Below are positions 7,663-16,822 of a DNA stretch of 64,000 nt, in pieces. Each line of letters starts with the position of its first letter. Positions within the stretch are counted from its first letter, which is position 1. The notes beneath the pieces are model-generated. The model was not told where the DNA came from. It did no database searches and saw only the letters and a list, made by a program, of their open reading frames with translations. Where the stretch lies: assembly GCF_008801475.1 (NCBI RefSeq), contig NZ_VZPP01000009.1:248001-312000 (forward strand), given 5' to 3'. This DNA is from Pseudomonas moorei. GTDB taxonomy: Bacteria; Pseudomonadota; Gammaproteobacteria; Pseudomonadales; Pseudomonadaceae. A program made the position numbers and the translations under genes.

Positions 7663-9048
7663 ATGGAGTTGAGAATCGATCGACAGGCATTGGTGCCTGT
7701 GGTGCAGCAAATCGTCGACGCACTGAACTGCTGGCTGCGTTGCAATGAGGTATCTCCGGGAGCGCGGTTGCCCTCGGTCCGACAAATCGCGCGGATCAAT
7801 TTGCTCAGTCAGGCCACTGTCATCGAGGCCTGCGAACGTCTGGTGGCGCAAGGGGTGCTGGTGTCGCGCCATGGCAGCGGTTTTTTTGTGGCCGCTGCGC
7901 AGCCAATGACTCAGACGCAGCCGGACACTTCGTGGTTTGAAGGGGCGCAAATCAAGCAAGGCCCGCGTTTGTGCGAGTTGAAACTGGGATGTGGCGGACT
8001 GCCTGAAAGCTGGCGCGAGACAGACGACCTGAGCTACGCGATCCGTGAAGTCAGTCGTACCGACATGGCCGGATTGTTCAATTACAGCACGCCGCTGGGC
8101 TTGCCCGCCTTGCGTCTACAAATCCTCAAACGCCTGCAACAGCTCGATATCAAAGCGGACGATAGCCGTGTCCTCACCACCGCAGGGGCCAGCCAGGGGC
8201 TGGACCTGATCGTGCGAACCCTGTTCAAACCGGGCGATTGTGTGGTGGTGGAAAGCCCTGGTTATCCCTTGCTGTTCGATTTGCTCAGGCTGCACGGGAT
8301 CAGGATGCTTGAAGTGCCGCGAACCCCGTGCGGGCCAGACGTCATCGCACTGCAAGCGCTGCTGCTGAAACACCAGCCGCGTGGATTGTTCATCAATAGC
8401 TTCTATCAAAATCCGACGGGTAGCAGTCTGACGCTGACAGTGGCTCAGCGGGTGTTGCAGCTGGCGAAAACCCATGGCGTTCTGATCATCGAAGACGACG
8501 TCTATGCGGATCTGCACGGCAGTCCCGGTACGCGGCTTGCTGCGCTGGATGACAGCGTGATCTACGTCAGCAGTTACTCCAAGACCCTCAGCAGCTCCTT
8601 GCGGGTCGGCTTTGTGGTGGCCGGTGCCGAGCAGATTGCGCGTCTGGCGCAGGTCAAGATGATCAGCAGCATGGGCGCATCGCGGTTTTGCGAGTCGGTG
8701 CTGGCCTGTTTGTTGGCCAATGGCGCCTACCGCAAACTGGTGCAACGTCAGCGCCAACGCTTGAACAGCGACAGAATGGCAGCATTGCAGTTGCTCGAAG
8801 ACGCCGATTGGGAAGTGTTCGGCAAACCCCTAGGCGGCTTGTTCATCTGGGCGCGATCCCGGATGACCGACTACGCTGGCGTGCGGACCCAGGCGCAACG
8901 CTTCGGTGTCTTGCTCTCTTCAACGACGGCCTTCAGCCCCGGCGGTGTGGCCAATGACTGGCAGCGGATCAATGTGGCCTATGCCTGTGATCCGAGAGCC
9001 CGGGCGTTTTTTCAGGCCACCGCTCCGGATCGACCTCAAGCGTTCTGA
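7663..9048 (+). CDS. MocR/GntR-type regulator with aminotransferase domain
   Basis: The protein (461 aa) joins an N-terminal GntR winged helix (about 1-75, with LPSVRQIAR) to a fold-type I aminotransferase domain. The PLP lysine is about Lys307 in SSYSKTLSSSLRVGF, and NPTG near 250 and IEDDVYAD are the usual cofactor contacts. MocR proteins sense PLP or amino compounds and mostly control an adjacent gene; here the divergent neighbour is missing and flanking genes are unrelated. The ATG at 7663 follows AGGAG (7647-7651) at 11 bases; a TTG at 7657 is the alternative. Confidence 0.88.
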   Translation: MELRIDRQALVPVVQQIVDALNCWLRCNEVSPGARLPSVRQIARINLLSQATVIEACERLVAQGVLVSRHGSGFFVAAAQPMTQTQPDTSWFEGAQIKQGPRLCELKLGCGGLPESWRETDDLSYAIREVSRTDMAGLFNYSTPLGLPALRLQILKRLQQLDIKADDSRVLTTAGASQGLDLIVRTLFKPGDCVVVESPGYPLLFDLLRLHGIRMLEVPRTPCGPDVIALQALLLKHQPRGLFINSFYQNPTGSSLTLTVAQRVLQLAKTHGVLIIEDDVYADLHGSPGTRLAALDDSVIYVSSYSKTLSSSLRVGFVVAGAEQIARLAQVKMISSMGASRFCESVLACLLANGAYRKLVQRQRQRLNSDRMAALQLLEDADWEVFGKPLGGLFIWARSRMTDYAGVRTQAQRFGVLLSSTTAFSPGGVANDWQRINVAYACDPRARAFFQATAPDRPQAF

Positions 9049-9156
9049 AAACGACGTTGGCGTAGCTTTTTGCCATTATTCCGACGCCAGAGACTTGTGT
9101 TGCTACAGACCCGTTGCGAATCTGCGTCTATTGATTATGGCAGGGGACTAAGTGCA

Positions 9157-11121
9157 ATGATTTCGGCCGTGCAAGGACGTTTTGCCAACCTCGGTATGGC
9201 AAAAAAACTGGGTATCGGGTTTGTGCTGGTGCTGTTATTGACCGCTCTGGTTGCGGGTATCGGTGTCTGGTCCCTGCAAACCATCAGTCATCGTTTCGAC
9301 GGGCTCAAGCAGATGTCGTCGCTCAACAGCGGTTTGCTGAAGGTGCGGCTGCTGGAGCAGGAATACGCCTTGCACGGTAACCCGAAAACCGCCGACGCCC
9401 TGCATGAAGGGCTTGACGGCCTGGTCGCCCTGGCGACCCAGCTCAAGGCGCAGTCGGCGGCCAATGTGCCGGTCATGACGGACGTCGAGCAGTCCCTGGG
9501 GGCTTATCGCAAGGCGTTTGACGAGTTCGTCTCGCTCAGTCAGGCCAAGGACCTGGCGCTGGAAATGGCCAGTTGGTCGGTGTCCAGCGTGGCCAACAAC
9601 CTCGACGTGCTGCAGTCCGGTCTCGCCGATGACGGCACCTATACCTTGAAGAGCTCCGAGGGCAAGGACGGTGCGCAGTTCATCGAGCAAGCCAATCAGG
9701 TCAGCCAGGTGTCGCGCTTGATGCTGCAAGCCATGAACGAAGCCCGTGTACGTCTGGATCAGAGTCGCAAGGGTGACGACAGCGCGGGGCAGGGCAAGAT
9801 CGAACAGGCCAGCCAGGCACTGACCCAGGCCGAGCAACTTAAAACCACGGTCAAGGATGAGGGCTACCAGACCGTGCTCAACGAAGTGACCGGTCATATC
9901 TCCAGTTTCAGTGACAAGCTCGCCGAGTACACCGGCCTGCTGGAGCAGGAAAAGACGGTGTATCAGCAGCTGCATCAACGGGCCGATCAAGTGGTGGCGC
10001 GGGTGGATCAGGCCTATGTAGCCGAAGATCAGTCGATGCAGACCGAACTGAAAGAGAATTCATTGCTGATCATCGGTTCCTCGGCATTGGCATTGCTGGT
10101 GGGACTGGTCGCGGCCTGGGTCATTACCCGCTTGATCGTGGCGCCGTTGCGCAGTGTGATTCGTGTGGCGCAGCAGATCGCCTCGGGGGATCTGAGCGGC
10201 ACGGTCGAGGTGACTCGTCGCGACGAGATCGGTCAATTGATGCAGGCCATGCAGCAGATGGGGGCAGGGCTGAGTCATATCGTCAGCGGTTTGCAGGCCG
10301 GTATCGAGCAACTGGCAACGTCAGCGCAATCGTTGTCCGCCGTGACTGAGCAGACCAACCTCGAAGTCAGCAGCCAGAAGGAAGAAACCGAGCAGGTCGC
10401 CACGGCCATGAATCAGATGACCGCTACCGTGCACGACGTCGCACGCAACGCCGAGGAGGCTGCTCAAGCCGCGCAAACGGCGGATGGCAAGGTCGAAAGT
10501 GGGCAACAGGTGGTGCGCCAGAGCATGGCGCGGATCGAGCAATTGGCGGATTCGGCCACTTCGGCCAGTTCGAGCATCGAAAGCCTGAGTGCGGAAATCC
10601 AGAACATCGGCACTGTGCTTGGCGTCATCAAGAGCGTGGCCGAGCAGACCAACCTGCTGGCGCTCAACGCCGCCATCGAGGCGGCGCGGGCCGGGGAACA
10701 GGGCAGGGGCTTTGCGGTGGTGGCCGATGAAGTGCGCGCGCTGGCCAAGCGCACCCAGCAATCGACGGAGGAGATCGAACGGCTGGTCAGTGCCTTGCGC
10801 ACGGCGGCGCAGAGGTCGGTACAGCAGATTCAGAGCAGTGGCGAGCTGGTGAAACTGGCGGTGAGCGATGCGCTGCAGACCGAGAGTGCGCTCGGCAGCA
10901 TAGCGTCGGCGGTGTCCTTGATTCAGCAGATGAACCAGCAGATCGCTGCGGCTGCCGAGGAGCAGAGTTCAGTGGCCGAGGAGATCAACCGCAGTGTTAC
11001 GAGTATTCGTGCCAGTGCGGATCAGTCTTCGTTGGCGATGCAGGGGAATGCCGCGTCCAGTATCGAGCTGGCGCAGTTGGGGGTTGAGTTGAAGGGGATG
11101 GTGGGGCATTTCAGGCTCTGA
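9157..11121 (+). CDS. Methyl-accepting chemotaxis protein with HBM-type sensor
   Basis: This inner-membrane chemoreceptor (654 aa) has a first membrane helix near 17-37, a long all-helical periplasmic domain (about 38-300) resembling the helical bimodular (HBM) sensor of McpS-like receptors, and a second membrane helix near 303-325. A HAMP domain follows, then the cytoplasmic signalling hairpin with the invariant tip EQTNLLALNAAIEAARAGEQ. HBM receptors in Pseudomonas detect organic acids or related compounds; the ligand here is not deducible. The ATG at 9157 is chosen, with AGGGG about 10 bases upstream. The open frame extends 29 codons further upstream without membrane-protein character. Confidence 0.9.
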   Translation: MISAVQGRFANLGMAKKLGIGFVLVLLLTALVAGIGVWSLQTISHRFDGLKQMSSLNSGLLKVRLLEQEYALHGNPKTADALHEGLDGLVALATQLKAQSAANVPVMTDVEQSLGAYRKAFDEFVSLSQAKDLALEMASWSVSSVANNLDVLQSGLADDGTYTLKSSEGKDGAQFIEQANQVSQVSRLMLQAMNEARVRLDQSRKGDDSAGQGKIEQASQALTQAEQLKTTVKDEGYQTVLNEVTGHISSFSDKLAEYTGLLEQEKTVYQQLHQRADQVVARVDQAYVAEDQSMQTELKENSLLIIGSSALALLVGLVAAWVITRLIVAPLRSVIRVAQQIASGDLSGTVEVTRRDEIGQLMQAMQQMGAGLSHIVSGLQAGIEQLATSAQSLSAVTEQTNLEVSSQKEETEQVATAMNQMTATVHDVARNAEEAAQAAQTADGKVESGQQVVRQSMARIEQLADSATSASSSIESLSAEIQNIGTVLGVIKSVAEQTNLLALNAAIEAARAGEQGRGFAVVADEVRALAKRTQQSTEEIERLVSALRTAAQRSVQQIQSSGELVKLAVSDALQTESALGSIASAVSLIQQMNQQIAAAAEEQSSVAEEINRSVTSIRASADQSSLAMQGNAASSIELAQLGVELKGMVGHFRL

Positions 11122-11332
11122 GGGTGGCCTGGCAACCGACCGTTGCGCGCGCGGTTGCGCCCTGCGCTGTTTGGCGGTTGTAAGCGATTCCCTGTAGCTG
11201 GGTTGTCGGGTCTCTGCACCGCAGCGATGGTCGTAAACGATAACGCGTATGAATAGGATAAACACGGCGCACTCGATGCCATCGCTGCAAGCCAGCTGCT
11301 ACAGGGTATGCATGTTCACCGGGACGTGAACC

Positions 11333-11364
11333 AAAAAAAAGCCACCTGTCACGGTGGCTTTTTT
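11333..11364. terminator. Bidirectional intrinsic terminator
   Basis: GCCACC (11341-11346) pairs with GGTGGC (11353-11358), flanked by eight A on the left and six T on the right, so it can work on both strands. It serves the minus-strand coiled-coil gene ending at 11380 and read-through from the chemoreceptor gene. Confidence 0.85.
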
Positions 11365-11379
11365 GCGTTTGGTCGGTGA

Positions 11380-12150
11380 TCAGTCGTAAATCACTTTTTT
11401 CTTCCAGTCCGCATCTGCCTCGACATCTTTGAGGCCTTCGGTCAATTGGTTCACTTCGCCTTCTACCGGCGCAATGCGGTCCATGACCTGGTCGTTTGCG
11501 CGGGCCAGGAGCTTTTCCAGATATTCCAGTTGTTCGGCGTAGAGCTGTGGTTCCTGCTGTTTGCGTAGGTATTGCACGCCACGTTCGAACGCAAGGCGCG
11601 CCTGACCAGGCTGGTTTTGTTGCAGGGAGTGCTGACCGAGGTTGTTGAAGAACTCAATGTGCAGCAAGACCAGGATATGGCGCACTTCCCGGATCCAGCG
11701 CTTGGCTTCGGTGGGCTGAAGAAAGCCGTCCTGCGCTGCGCGGGTGATCTGGCCGTGCAGGGCTTCGAGCAGAAAGCGTACGTCCTTGGCCTTGGCTTCG
11801 GTCTGGATCGGTGCCGGCGGGTTGTTGACCGGCATCCCTTCGCCCAAGGCTGTCAGTACCTCCAGCTCGGCAATCCGCGCCTTGAGGTTGGAACTGGTTT
11901 TTTCCAGGTTCAGCAGGCGCTGGCAGACGTTCAGTTCCAGGCGAGTCAACAGCAGCTTGAGCGCCGGTGTCATCAACTGGCCAGGGAAGGTCTCTGTGAT
12001 TTCGCCGCAACGGCGCAGGCGATCGTTGAGTTCAACCTTGGTGCGGGCCCTTTCCACCTTATTGTTTTCCACCACATGGTTGATGTAGCCAATGGCGATC
12101 AAGAGTGCGATCCCGGCTACGACGAGCAGGGTGATCATGAGTGGTGTCAC
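11380..12150 (-). CDS. Membrane-anchored coiled-coil protein of unknown function
   Basis: The protein (256 aa) has one N-terminal transmembrane helix (about 5-24), then a long charged, mostly helical region with probable coiled coils around 30-105 and 200-250. A single-pass inner-membrane protein with a cytoplasmic domain is the likely topology. I do not recognise a defined family beyond conserved Pseudomonas proteins. The GTG at 12150 follows AGAGG at 8 bases; an ATG four codons later is the alternative. It stands alone with its own terminator. Confidence 0.7.
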   Translation of the reverse strand: MTPLMITLLVVAGIALLIAIGYINHVVENNKVERARTKVELNDRLRRCGEITETFPGQLMTPALKLLLTRLELNVCQRLLNLEKTSSNLKARIAELEVLTALGEGMPVNNPPAPIQTEAKAKDVRFLLEALHGQITRAAQDGFLQPTEAKRWIREVRHILVLLHIEFFNNLGQHSLQQNQPGQARLAFERGVQYLRKQQEPQLYAEQLEYLEKLLARANDQVMDRIAPVEGEVNQLTEGLKDVEADADWKKKVIYD

Positions 12151-12408
12151 CGGTAAGACCTCTTTATTGGGTTCGCGTCCGAGTTTAGTGGCCAGGCATT
12201 TAAGCGCCTAGCGCCGCTCGACGAGTTGAATCGGCGTGGCTCAACCTTTATCGGTCAGTCCTTGCTTATATGAATACTGGCACCTCCTGAGCAGATTGCC
12301 ATCATTCATGTCGTGGACTATAGCGTCTTGGCGAGTGTCAGAATATAGGCGCCAAACACCGGGCGGCGGAAAATCCGGATTGGGGCCGAAAAGCAGGGCG
12401 AAGTCATT

Positions 12409-12463
12409 GATTTAAATAAATTTATATCAGGGGGTTGACGACCTTCCAATCCATCCATAGAAT
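12409..12463 (+). promoter_or_regulatory. Stable-RNA promoter of the tRNA cluster
   Basis: TTGACG (12435-12440) and TAGAAT (12458-12463) are spaced by 17 bases. The A/T-rich stretch at 12409-12427 just upstream looks like an UP element, and the GC-rich GCGCGCC after the -10 looks like a stringent-response discriminator. The predicted start near 12470 lies about 55 bases before the first tRNA. Nothing else was found between 12151 and 12408. Confidence 0.8.
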
Positions 12464-12524
12464 GCGCGCCACTTGCAGCGTAAAGCACACAGCGAAACGA
12501 AGCAGGGAGTGAATGTTGTAGTGT

Positions 12525-12600
12525 GTCCCCTTCGTCTAGTGGCCTAGGACACCGCCCTTTCACGGCGGTAACAGGGGTTCGAGTCCCCTAGGGGACGCCA
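12525..12600 (+). tRNA. tRNA-Glu (TTC), copy 1
   Basis: The 76-base cloverleaf has acceptor stem GTCCCCT/AGGGGAC, anticodon loop CTTTCAC with anticodon TTC, T loop GGTTCGAGTCC and encoded CCA. It is the first gene of a four-tRNA transcript. Confidence 0.97.
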
Positions 12601-12602
12601 AA

Positions 12603-12678
<76 letters not shown>

Positions 12679-12782
12679 ATTTTAAACAGCGTTGCTTTCG
12701 GGCAAGGCTGAGTGAAACCAGAACCAAGTCTTCGGACGCGGATCTGGGCACCGAAACACACACCATGTGTTCCGGGCAGCGT

Positions 12783-12858
12783 GTCCCCTTCGTCTAGTGG
12801 CCTAGGACACCGCCCTTTCACGGCGGTAACAGGGGTTCGAGTCCCCTAGGGGACGCCA
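12783..12858 (+). tRNA. tRNA-Glu (TTC), copy 2
   Basis: This is an exact copy of the tRNA at 12525-12600. A spacer of 104 bases (12679-12782) with no similarity to the other spacers lies before it. Confidence 0.97.
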
Positions 12859-12861
12859 TTT

Positions 12862-12937
<76 letters not shown>

Positions 12938-12948
12938 TATTTAACGAA

Positions 12949-12975
12949 AACGCCGCTCATTGAGCGGCGTTTTTG
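12949..12975 (+). terminator. Terminator of the tRNA cluster
   Basis: CGCCGCTC (12951-12958) pairs with GAGCGGCG (12962-12969) across a three-base loop, preceded by AAAA and followed by TTTTTG. Confidence 0.88.
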
Positions 12976-13001
12976 TTTGCGCGTGATTTATCTGCGAAAC
13001 A

Positions 13002-13039
13002 GAAAAAAGGCCCGCCAGTCTGACTGCGCGGGCCTTTTT
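13002..13039. terminator. Terminator between the tRNA cluster and the LysE gene
   Basis: GGCCCGC and GCGGGCC arms are flanked by AAAAAA on the left and TTTTT on the right. It mainly serves the minus-strand oxygenase-LysE operon ending at 13054. Confidence 0.82.
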
Positions 13040-13053
13040 GCAGGGGCGGGATC

Positions 13054-13692
13054 TTACATCGACAGAATCAACCGGCCAGCAAACAGGATCAGGATCAGCC
13101 CCATGGTGCGTTCGAACCAGTGCCCCATGCGCATGAACAATACTCGCACCCGTGCGCTGGAAAAGAACAGCGCAACGATGACGAACCACAATGCGTTTAC
13201 GAAACACATCCAGATACCGTACAGCGCCTGAATTTTCAGTGGGGTCGTGGCGCTGATGAGGGTGGTGAAGATCGCCAGGAAAAACAGTGTGGCCTTGGGG
13301 TTGGTGGCGTTGGTCAGAAAGCCCGTGGTAAAGGCTTTCAGCAGCGTTTGCTCGACGACCGGTTCGTCTGCGCTGTGGCCGCCTTCCGGCACGGTTTTCG
13401 GTTTGCTGCGCAGCAGGCTGACACCGAGGTACAGAATGTAGGCGCCGCCCACGACCTTGGCTACCGTCAACAGCCAGGGCGCGGTGTGCATCAGTGCGCC
13501 GACGCCCAACAAGGTGTACAGCACGTGTACGGAAATCCCCGCACCGATCCCCAGTGCCGTGCAAATCCCGATCACTCGGCCGAAACGCACACTCTGGCGA
13601 ATCGTCACGGCGAAGTCTGGCCCGGGAGCGACCACCGCCAGAAAGTGAATCGTGGCCAAAGCCAGAAATTCGCCCAGGTAATTTGAAAGCAT
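13054..13692 (-). CDS. LysE/RhtB-family amino acid exporter
   Basis: This polytopic inner-membrane protein (212 aa) of the RhtB/LysE family typically exports amino acids or their derivatives by proton antiport. About six hydrophobic segments are visible, with the family signature PGPDFAVTIRQSVRFGR near residues 23-39. The start lies one base after the stop of the 2OG oxygenase gene, with GGAG 6 bases upstream of the ATG, so the two genes form one operon and the exported compound may be related to the oxygenase product. Confidence 0.88.
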   Translation of the reverse strand: MLSNYLGEFLALATIHFLAVVAPGPDFAVTIRQSVRFGRVIGICTALGIGAGISVHVLYTLLGVGALMHTAPWLLTVAKVVGGAYILYLGVSLLRSKPKTVPEGGHSADEPVVEQTLLKAFTTGFLTNATNPKATLFFLAIFTTLISATTPLKIQALYGIWMCFVNALWFVIVALFFSSARVRVLFMRMGHWFERTMGLILILFAGRLILSM

Positions 13693-13693
13693 C

Positions 13694-14464
13694 TCAACTC
13701 CAGAAGGTCAGGGGGGAAGCGTTGCCGCGATAGCCGACAAAGAATGAAAGACTCAAGCGCGGATCGGCCACACCTGGCGTCACTGCGTGCATGCGCCGCG
13801 AATTGAACATGATGAAGTCCCCTGGTTCAGGGCTTATCTCCAGGGTTGGAGTGCCCAGCAGGGCCGGGTCGATGCCGTAACTGTCGCCACGCATTTCGTC
13901 GAACTGTTCCGGGGAAATGTCTTGGTCCCATATCTGCAGCGCGCCACCCTCACTGGGCATGTTCAGGTAAACATTGCAGGCGAACTGCGCTTCCAGGCTT
14001 CTGGCCTGGAAACTGTCGGGGGCGTCCTTGGCGAAAATGTCGTGATGAGCCAGGAAGCACACGTCTGGCTTCACCACTCGTGACAGGCCAACGTACATCT
14101 TGCGGCCGTAAAGGCTTTCCAGGTGTGCGCCGGCTGGCCAGGATTCGTCGAGCATGCAGCGCAGGGTGTCGACCGGGCAGGAGTAGGGGGCACAGCGGTT
14201 GCGTAACTCGGCGATGTTACGGGTGGCGCGGTCGAAGTAGTCCTCTATCAGTACTGGCTGGTTTTCCGCTTCGTAGAACGCCATGCCGATGCGGCCGATG
14301 CTCGGCGCGTTGATATAGCCTTCGAAACCTGGCGCGAGGATCTTGTCGCCAATCTGGATCGCCAGCGACCGGGGCAGCCAGCCTTTGAAACGGACGGCAA
14401 GGACTTCTTCATTGGCCAGTTTTTTTATGCACGCCTCATCGAGACGCTCGACTTCAAGCATCAT
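13694..14464 (-). CDS. 2-oxoglutarate/Fe(II)-dependent oxygenase
   Basis: The protein (256 aa) carries the iron-binding facial triad of the 2OG-Fe(II) family: His140 or His141 with Asp142 in AHHDIFAKD, and distal His226 in RRMHAVTPG. Arg236 (PRLSLSF) sits where 2-oxoglutarate is bound. PGDFIMFNSRRMHAV is a typical double-stranded beta-helix segment. Such enzymes hydroxylate amino acids, peptides or small metabolites; the substrate is unknown. It is directly upstream of a LysE exporter. Two adjacent ATG codons compete for initiation, and the ribosome site is weak. Confidence 0.82.
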   Translation of the reverse strand: MMLEVERLDEACIKKLANEEVLAVRFKGWLPRSLAIQIGDKILAPGFEGYINAPSIGRIGMAFYEAENQPVLIEDYFDRATRNIAELRNRCAPYSCPVDTLRCMLDESWPAGAHLESLYGRKMYVGLSRVVKPDVCFLAHHDIFAKDAPDSFQARSLEAQFACNVYLNMPSEGGALQIWDQDISPEQFDEMRGDSYGIDPALLGTPTLEISPEPGDFIMFNSRRMHAVTPGVADPRLSLSFFVGYRGNASPLTFWS

Positions 14465-14556
14465 GTCTTAGGTCCATCTATCAGAGAGTCAACGAAGCCC
14501 GCGAATGCAGGCTCCCCCGGCGTCAGGCGATGACATTGGCGTCATCGTCCGAATCC

Positions 14557-15183
14557 TCAGTCCACGTGGTAGTGAACCGACAGGATCCCTTTCTTCTGCG
14601 AAAGGGAAGCGATTGTGACTGCGCCCAGATCCTTCAGGCTGCGTACGTGGGTGCCGCCGCAGCCATAGGCGGGCAGTTCACCGAAACCGATTTCCCGGGC
14701 GCCCTCGCGTAGCGATGTCAGGCGCGGCAGGTCGCGGGCGATCCATTGTTCGATGCCGTGCTGAACTGCAGGGGCATCAACGTCTTTTGCCGATTCCGTG
14801 GGTTTGAACTGCACACGTCCTTCGCCTGGCCAATGATGGGCCTTGGTAGGCATCCAGCCCATGGCTTGAACAAAGTGGCCGATCAGGTGGCCGGCGGTAT
14901 GCATGCGCGTGTTGAACCGACGACGTTGTTCGTCCACCCGGATCTGAGTCATGCCGGGTTTGATCGGCTGGTCGACAAAGTGAATGATCCGATCGGGATC
15001 CTGAACCACGCGTAATACCTGGCTTTCGCCGATCCATCCGGTGTCGCAGGGTTGCCCGCCACCCTGAGGGTGAAACAACGTTGCGCGCAGCACCACGGCG
15101 AATTCGTTCTCGTGGGGCGTGCAATCCAGGACTTCCACATTGGCCTTGAGGTCATCACTATGGAAAAAGAGGCGAAGCGTCAT
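14557..15183 (-). CDS. AlaX-like alanyl-tRNA editing protein
   Basis: The protein (208 aa) matches the free-standing editing domain of alanyl-tRNA synthetase, which hydrolyses tRNA(Ala) mischarged with Ser, Gly or similar residues. The zinc ligands are present: His95 and His99 in HTAGHLIGH, and Cys175 and His179 in CGGTH. HPQGGGQPCDTG (38-49) is the conserved loop. I chose the ATG at 15183, which begins MTLRLFFHS as in relatives; an ATG nine codons upstream (15210) is possible. The gene is on the same strand as the oxygenase and LysE genes (gap 92 bases) and divergent from a LysR regulator. Confidence 0.87.
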   Translation of the reverse strand: MTLRLFFHSDDLKANVEVLDCTPHENEFAVVLRATLFHPQGGGQPCDTGWIGESQVLRVVQDPDRIIHFVDQPIKPGMTQIRVDEQRRRFNTRMHTAGHLIGHFVQAMGWMPTKAHHWPGEGRVQFKPTESAKDVDAPAVQHGIEQWIARDLPRLTSLREGAREIGFGELPAYGCGGTHVRSLKDLGAVTIASLSQKKGILSVHYHVD

Positions 15184-15274
15184 ATTCCATGCTCGTATGA
15201 ATGTTTCCATTTTTCATTATATGGAGCCTGGAATTACGTGATAATCCGTTCAAACATCAAAGGACTGTTGCGTT

Positions 15275-16273
15275 GTGAGCATAAATCTTCCACTGCCGTT
15301 GCTCGGTGAAATGGCGATTTTCGTCAAGGTCGTCGAGACCGGCAGCTTCTCCGAGGCGGCCCGGCAGCTGGGCTCTTCACCTTCGGCGGTGAGCCGCAGC
15401 ATTTCGCGTCTGGAAAAGGCACTGGCCACTCGCCTGCTGCAACGGACCACACGCAAGTTGCGATTGAGCGATGGTGGCGAGGAAGTCTTCAAGCGCTGCC
15501 AGGAGATGGTCAATGCCGCTCGGTCAGTCATGGAAATCAGTGGTCAGTTCACGGATGAACCCGAGGGTGTGGTGCGTCTCAGTGTGCCGAAAGCGGTGGG
15601 GCGGATCGTGATTCACCCGCATATGCCGGAGTTTTTACGTCGCTATCCCAAAGTGGATGTGGAGCTGTTGCTTGAGGATCGGCAGGTGGATCTGATCGAC
15701 GATCACGTCGACCTGGCGATTCGCATCACCGACCGACCCCCTGCGGGCCTGGTGGGGCGGCAGTTACTGACGATTGACCATTTGCTTTGCGCGACGCCGC
15801 AGTATCTGGCTGAACACGGAACCCCGACTCATCCCCATGATTTGCTCAACCACAGCTGCATCTACCTGGGTGAAACGCCGAGCGATGCGCGCTGGAAATT
15901 CAAGAAAGGCAACAAATCCGTGACTGTGGGCGTGCGCGGGCGATACGCCGCCAACCACACGGGTGTGCGTTTTGGCGCGGTATTGCAGCACATCGGCATA
16001 GGCAGCCTGCCGTACTTTACGGCGCGCCGTGCCTTGGAGAAGGGATTGATGGTGCAGGTGCTGCCGGACTGGGTTTTTCTGGCGTCCTACCACGGCGGTG
16101 CCTGGTTGCTGCATTCGCCCACCCGCTACCTGCCTCCCAAGCTGCGGGTGTTGATCGATTACCTCGTGGAGTGCATGGAGAAAGAGCCGACCTTGGGCAA
16201 ACCAGGGAAGCCGGGCAAACTGGCTACGGCGGTATCGGAGTATGAGTTGCCCGAGAGTGACGGTTTGTTTTAG
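15275..16273 (+). CDS. LysR-family transcriptional regulator
   Basis: The regulator (332 aa) has an N-terminal winged helix-turn-helix (about 10-70, FVKVVETGSFSEAARQLG and SRSISRLE) and a C-terminal type 2 periplasmic-binding fold for the co-inducer. It starts at GTG 15275 with AAAGGA about 10 bases upstream; an ATG at codon 13 would remove part of the first helix. It is divergent from the AlaX-like gene, so it may control that gene and the oxygenase-exporter pair, an inference from position. The terminator at 16281 follows. Confidence 0.9.
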   Translation: MSINLPLPLLGEMAIFVKVVETGSFSEAARQLGSSPSAVSRSISRLEKALATRLLQRTTRKLRLSDGGEEVFKRCQEMVNAARSVMEISGQFTDEPEGVVRLSVPKAVGRIVIHPHMPEFLRRYPKVDVELLLEDRQVDLIDDHVDLAIRITDRPPAGLVGRQLLTIDHLLCATPQYLAEHGTPTHPHDLLNHSCIYLGETPSDARWKFKKGNKSVTVGVRGRYAANHTGVRFGAVLQHIGIGSLPYFTARRALEKGLMVQVLPDWVFLASYHGGAWLLHSPTRYLPPKLRVLIDYLVECMEKEPTLGKPGKPGKLATAVSEYELPESDGLF

Positions 16274-16280
16274 GGCATTA

Positions 16281-16313
16281 AAAAGGCCCGCATGGTTGAA
16301 CATGCGGGCCTTT
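16281..16313. terminator. Bidirectional terminator
   Basis: A perfect 10-bp stem, GGCCCGCATG (16285-16294) with CATGCGGGCC (16301-16310), has a six-base loop, AAAA before it and TTT after it. It closes both the LysR gene and the minus-strand PA2817-like gene. Confidence 0.88.
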
Positions 16314-16330
16314 GTGTTGCTGAACGCGGA

Positions 16331-16738
16331 TCAGTGCTTGCTGTCCTCATTCGACAACGCCAGCAGCTGTTTTTCCTGGTTCCAGTCGAAAGGTTCGTCG
16401 TTCTGTTCGGCTTCGAAACGACGCTCTTCCAGGGCCTGGTAAAGGTCGATTTCATCGTCGGGCATGTAATGCAGGCAATCGCCGGCGAAGTACCACAGCA
16501 GGTCGCGCGGGACCAGGTGGGCGATTTGTGGGTAGCGGGTAATCACCTGGCACAGAATGTCCTGGCCCAGGTATTGGCTTTCGATCGGATCGACCGGCAG
16601 CAATGCACGCAATTCGTCAAAGCGCTCCAGGAACAAGGCATGGCTTTCTTCGGGAACCTGGTCGGCCTCACCTACGGCGACCAGGATGCTGCGCAGGTGG
16701 TCGAGCAGAACGAGATGATCGGCAACGATGTTGGACAC
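16331..16738 (-). CDS. PA2817-like conserved protein of unknown function
   Basis: This small acidic protein (135 aa) has no membrane segment or signal. Its placement downstream of fadE matches P. aeruginosa, where a PA2817-type gene lies next to the fadE homologue PA2815. The GTG at 16738 is chosen because AGGA lies 8 bases upstream and the product then starts MSNIVADHLV; the open frame continues 7 codons further 5' only through TTG codons. A terminator separates it from fadE. Function is unknown. Confidence 0.72.
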   Translation of the reverse strand: MSNIVADHLVLLDHLRSILVAVGEADQVPEESHALFLERFDELRALLPVDPIESQYLGQDILCQVITRYPQIAHLVPRDLLWYFAGDCLHYMPDDEIDLYQALEERRFEAEQNDEPFDWNQEKQLLALSNEDSKH

Positions 16739-16760
16739 GAGATAAGTCCTCAAGAGCAAA

Positions 16761-16797
16761 ACGGGCGCAGGAGTATAAAGCTCCTGCGCCCTTTTTT
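16761..16797. terminator. Terminator downstream of fadE
   Basis: An 11-bp perfect stem, GGGCGCAGGAG (16763-16773) with CTCCTGCGCCC (16781-16791), has a seven-base loop. Six T follow on the plus strand, and GTTTTG follows on the minus strand, where fadE transcripts arrive. Confidence 0.82.
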
Positions 16798-16822
16798 CAC
16801 TTGGAAGAGAGGGACTGCTGGA

